In this document: positions 61,694 through 64,000 of the stretch, one piece after another | Numbering within the stretch: the stretch's first letter is position 1 | How the letters are laid out: each line of letters starts with the position of its first letter | Program-made: the position numbers and the translations under genes | Assembly (NCBI RefSeq): GCF_018455725.1 | Contig: NZ_JAHCLR010000006.1 | Coordinates: 1 to 64,000, forward strand | Source: Mycolicibacter acidiphilus | GTDB taxonomy: Bacteria; Actinomycetota; Actinomycetes; Mycobacteriales; Mycobacteriaceae | Reading direction: 5' to 3' | Length of the DNA: 64,000 nucleotides | Notes under the pieces: model-generated | What the model saw: only the letters and a program-made list of their open reading frames with translations | What the model was told of the DNA's origin: nothing | Database searches by the model: none

Positions 61694-62607
61694 GCGAGCC
61701 GTCCGAAACCCCGGATGTGCCACCGGAGGTCGAGGATTCCGAACAGCAGGCCGACGACGCGCAGGAGGCGGCCGAGCCGCAACCCGACGAGGTGGAGGGA
61801 CCGCGGCGGCGGGCGCGCCGGGAGCGAGCCGAACGTCGTGAAGCGCAGGCCCGGGCGGAGGCGATCGAGCAGGCCCGCCGGGAGGCCAAGCGGCGGTTGC
61901 GAACCCGGTCGACCGAGCCGGCGAGCCGGGTGCCGCGCGGCGCCATTCGCGGCCTGAAGATGGCGCTGATCACCGTGTTGACGCTGGTGTCGGCGGTGGG
62001 GCTGGGGCTGATCCTGTACTTCACCCCGCTGATGTCGGTGCGGGCCGTCGAGGTCGAAGGGATCGCCGAGGTCACCCGCGACGAGGTGGTCGCGGTCGCC
62101 GCGGTGCAGTTGGGCACGCCGCTGCTGCAGGTCGACACCAGTGCGGTCGCCGACCGGGTCTCGGAGATCCGGCGGGTGGCCAGTGTTCGGGTGCAGCGGC
62201 AGTACCCGTCGACGCTGCGCATCGCCGTCGTCGAGCGGATCGCGGTGGCGGTCAAGGACTTCCCGGACGGGCCGCACCTGTTCGACCGGGATGGCGTGGA
62301 TTTCGCGACGGCGCCGCCACCGCCGGGCCTGCCGTATTTCGACGTCGACGACCCCGGCCCGACCGATCCGGCCAGTCGCGCGGCGCTGCGGGTGCTGACG
62401 GCGCTGGCGCCGGAGGTGGCCGGACAGGTCAGCCGGATCGCCGCACCGTCGGTGTCGTCGATCACCCTGACGCTGACCGACGGCCGGATCGTGGTGTGGG
62501 GGAACACCGACCGCACCGCGGAGAAAGCGCAGAAACTGGCGGCGCTGCTGACCCAGCCCGGCCACATCTACGACGTGTCGAGTCCGGATCTGCCGACGGT
62601 CCGCTAG
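61690..62607 (+). CDS. ftsQ: Cell division protein FtsQ
   Basis: FtsQ is a single-pass divisome protein that recruits later components. A charged cytosolic N-terminus of about 95 residues (acidic, then Arg/Glu-rich, with [19 protein letters not shown]) is followed by one membrane helix ([21 protein letters not shown]). The POTRA domain comes next ([50 protein letters not shown]), then the FtsQ beta domain with LFDRDGVDF and [16 protein letters not shown] 61690 overlaps the murC stop, so its synthesis also depends on ribosomes that pass murC. ftsZ follows after 199 nt with its own promoter region. Confidence 0.95.
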   Translation: MSEPSETPDVPPEVEDSEQQADDAQEAAEPQPDEVEGPRRRARRERAERREAQARAEAIEQARREAKRRLRTRSTEPASRVPRGAIRGLKMALITVLTLVSAVGLGLILYFTPLMSVRAVEVEGIAEVTRDEVVAVAAVQLGTPLLQVDTSAVADRVSEIRRVASVRVQRQYPSTLRIAVVERIAVAVKDFPDGPHLFDRDGVDFATAPPPPGLPYFDVDDPGPTDPASRAALRVLTALAPEVAGQVSRIAAPSVSSITLTLTDGRIVVWGNTDRTAEKAQKLAALLTQPGHIYDVSSPDLPTVR

Positions 62608-62806
62608 CGCCGGCCGTAAAAAATCACCTGGCGTGTCGCGGCGCGTCGGCGCCGATGACGGGCGAAGCGGCCCTACTGTGGCGGTTGCGCGGAACAACTT
62701 GACATAACTCTAAGCCTTTGGTTGAGGTTGAGGGTTTGCGACACGCCGGGGAGTTCTGCAGCGCGCCAGCCGGAGCAAGGAATCCCACCAGGGAGGAAGA
62801 CGAACG
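62608..62806 (+). promoter_or_regulatory. ftsZ promoter region
   Basis: The gap contains TTGACA (62699-62704), a good -35 box, followed by the AT-richer TAACTCTAAGCCTTTGG stretch that I recall as conserved upstream of mycobacterial ftsZ. A TANNNT box, TACTGT, lies at 62674-62679. The inverted pair GGCGTGTCGC (62630-62639) and GCGACACGCC (62738-62747) flanks these elements 98 bp apart and may be a regulatory site. Several promoters are known for ftsZ in M. tuberculosis. Confidence 0.55.
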
Positions 62807-63970
62807 ATGACCCCACCGCACAACTATCTGGCCGTCATCAAAGTCGTGGGTATCGGCGGCGGTGGCGTCAACGCCGTCAACCGGATGATCGAACAGGGCC
62901 TCAAAGGGGTCGAGTTCATCGCGATCAACACCGACGCCCAGGCACTGTTGATGAGCGACGCCGACGTCAAGCTCGACGTCGGCCGCGAGTCGACCCGGGG
63001 CCTCGGCGCCGGCGCCGACCCGGAGGTCGGCCGGCGGGCCGCCGAGGACGCCAAGGACGAGATCGAGGAACTGCTGCGCGGTGCCGACATGGTGTTCGTC
63101 ACCGCCGGTGAGGGCGGCGGCACCGGGACCGGCGGCGCGCCCGTTGTCGCGACCATCGCCCGCAAGCTGGGCGCGCTGACCGTCGGCGTCGTCACCCGGC
63201 CGTTCTCCTTCGAGGGCAAGCGGCGTGGCAACCAGGCCGAGAACGGCATCGCCACGCTGCGGGAGAGCTGCGACACGCTGATCGTGATCCCCAACGACCG
63301 GCTGCTGCAGATGGGCGACGCCCAGGTCTCGCTGATGGACGCGTTCCGCAGCGCCGATGAGGTGCTGCTCAACGGTGTGCAGGGCATCACCGACCTGATC
63401 ACCACGCCGGGCCTGATCAACGTCGACTTCGCCGACGTCAAGGGCATCATGAGCGGTGCCGGCACCGCGCTGATGGGCATCGGCTCCGCACGCGGCGACG
63501 GCCGGGCGCTGAAAGCCGCTGAGATCGCGATCAATTCGCCGCTGCTGGAGGCGTCCATGGAGGGCGCCCAGGGTGTGCTGATGAGCGTGGCCGGCGGCAG
63601 CGACCTCGGCCTGTTCGAGATCAACGAGGCGGCCTCGCTGGTGCAGGACGCCGCGCACCCCGAGGCCAACATCATCTTCGGCACCGTGATCGACGACTCG
63701 CTCGGCGACGAGGTGCGGGTGACGGTGATCGCGGCCGGCTTCGACTCCTCCGGCGGTGCCCACCGCAAGCCGGTGAGCGCCCCGATCGGCCAGTCGATCG
63801 CCCCGGGGAAGGCCGGCAAGGTCACCTCCTCGCTGTTCGACCCGGTCGATGCGGTCAGCGTTCCGACCCCGACCAACGGTGCGACCGTCAGCGTCGGCGG
63901 CGGCCGGGACGGCGACGGCCACGATATCGGCGACGACGACGTCGACGTCCCGCCGTTCATGCGGCACTAG
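62807..63970 (+). CDS. ftsZ: Cell division GTPase FtsZ
   Basis: FtsZ is the tubulin-like GTPase that forms the Z ring. The N-terminal nucleotide domain has [17 protein letters not shown] and the tubulin signature GGGTGTG at residues 103-109; the synergy (T7) loop is [11 protein letters not shown] with the catalytic Asp residues. The C-terminal linker is short and rich in Gly and Asp, and the conserved tail [10 protein letters not shown], which binds SepF and FtsW, ends the protein. GGAGGA lies about 9 nt before ATG 62807. The length of 387 residues is close to the M. tuberculosis protein. The last 30 nt of the window after the stop hold nothing recognisable. Confidence 0.98.
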   Translation: MTPPHNYLAVIKVVGIGGGGVNAVNRMIEQGLKGVEFIAINTDAQALLMSDADVKLDVGRESTRGLGAGADPEVGRRAAEDAKDEIEELLRGADMVFVTAGEGGGTGTGGAPVVATIARKLGALTVGVVTRPFSFEGKRRGNQAENGIATLRESCDTLIVIPNDRLLQMGDAQVSLMDAFRSADEVLLNGVQGITDLITTPGLINVDFADVKGIMSGAGTALMGIGSARGDGRALKAAEIAINSPLLEASMEGAQGVLMSVAGGSDLGLFEINEAASLVQDAAHPEANIIFGTVIDDSLGDEVRVTVIAAGFDSSGGAHRKPVSAPIGQSIAPGKAGKVTSSLFDPVDAVSVPTPTNGATVSVGGGRDGDGHDIGDDDVDVPPFMRH

Positions 63971-64000
63971 CGGCACCCGAGTGAGCTTTCGCGTCCGGCG

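Noticed and set aside
59477-61723. A 748-codon minus-strand frame across murC and the repeat array with perfect peptide repeats
   Set aside because: It is open only because the 56-bp unit and the GC-rich murC lack stops on that strand. It is antisense to murC and has arginine/serine-rich low-quality composition.

Overview
This window is a piece of a high-GC mycobacterial chromosome. The gene order matches, from memory, the Mycobacterium tuberculosis interval running from dlaT (Rv2215) down to ftsZ (Rv2150c), with the tuberculosis minus strand shown here as plus. Family-specific genes support this placement: mmpS3, lppM, mptA, pimB', fadD15, the fused qcrCAB-ctaE respiratory module, pknL with its substrate gene, and a complete mycobacterial-type division and cell wall (dcw) cluster. 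IS6110, PE_PGRS38, ephD and the Rv2209 and Rv2203 genes known from M. tuberculosis are absent, so the organism is a mycobacterium outside the tuberculosis complex. I cannot name the species.

Layout. 1-3608 (minus): the 5' part of dlaT, leucyl aminopeptidase pepB and a class III adenylate cyclase. 3641-5877 (plus): gcvT and ilvE. 5889-8635 (minus): a small basic protein, then the cobalamin genes cobS and cobT behind a DUF3043 membrane protein. 8697-11440 (plus): a glycerate-kinase-like protein, erpA and adenosine kinase. 11525-13474 (minus): asnB. 13663-16897 (plus): ctaC, ctaF, mmpS3 and a membrane protein. 16910-21931 (minus): an extra methyltransferase, then the ctaE-qcrC-qcrA-qcrB operon ending in a strong terminator. 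22056-28529: trpD, an exonuclease/GIY-YIG protein, a small CxxC protein, an NlpC/P60 hydrolase, a zinc-peptidase-like protein and pimB'. 28546-36813: fadD15, two SRPBCC proteins, an ArsA-like ATPase, a PlsC-type acyltransferase, an alpha(1-2) mannosyltransferase, a membrane protein and a DEDDh exoribonuclease. 36848-45736: aroG, pknL and its partner, mptA, idsA2, a flavin-free MTHFR-type protein, lppM, a GNAT acetyltransferase and a DUF3040 protein.

46028-63970 (plus) is the dcw cluster: mraZ, rsmH, ftsL, pbpB, a roughly 0.8-kb decayed accessory gap, murE, murF, mraY, murD, ftsW, murG, murC, ftsQ, ftsZ. Almost every junction is a 4-nt stop/start overlap, implying tight translational coupling of peptidoglycan precursor synthesis and septum assembly.

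The most unusual feature lies between murG and murC. The GTGA overlap there has been expanded into nine perfect 56-bp tandem units. Each unit is exactly a 19-codon mini-ORF whose TGA overlaps the GTG of the next, and the last hands over to the murC start codon. This looks like a MIRU-type (mycobacterial interspersed repetitive unit) translational relay in an essential cell wall operon. A second oddity is a 57-nt in-frame insertion inside murD.

Many transcription units here appear to be leaderless: a TANNNT -10 box sits exactly 6 or 7 nt before the start codon of ilvE, the glycerate kinase gene, the exonuclease gene, the Rv2180c-like gene, aroG, pknL and the Rv2175c-like gene. The mraZ upstream region carries two clusters of GTGGG boxes of the type bound by MraZ. 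Comparisons to M. tuberculosis genes are from memory and were not computed.
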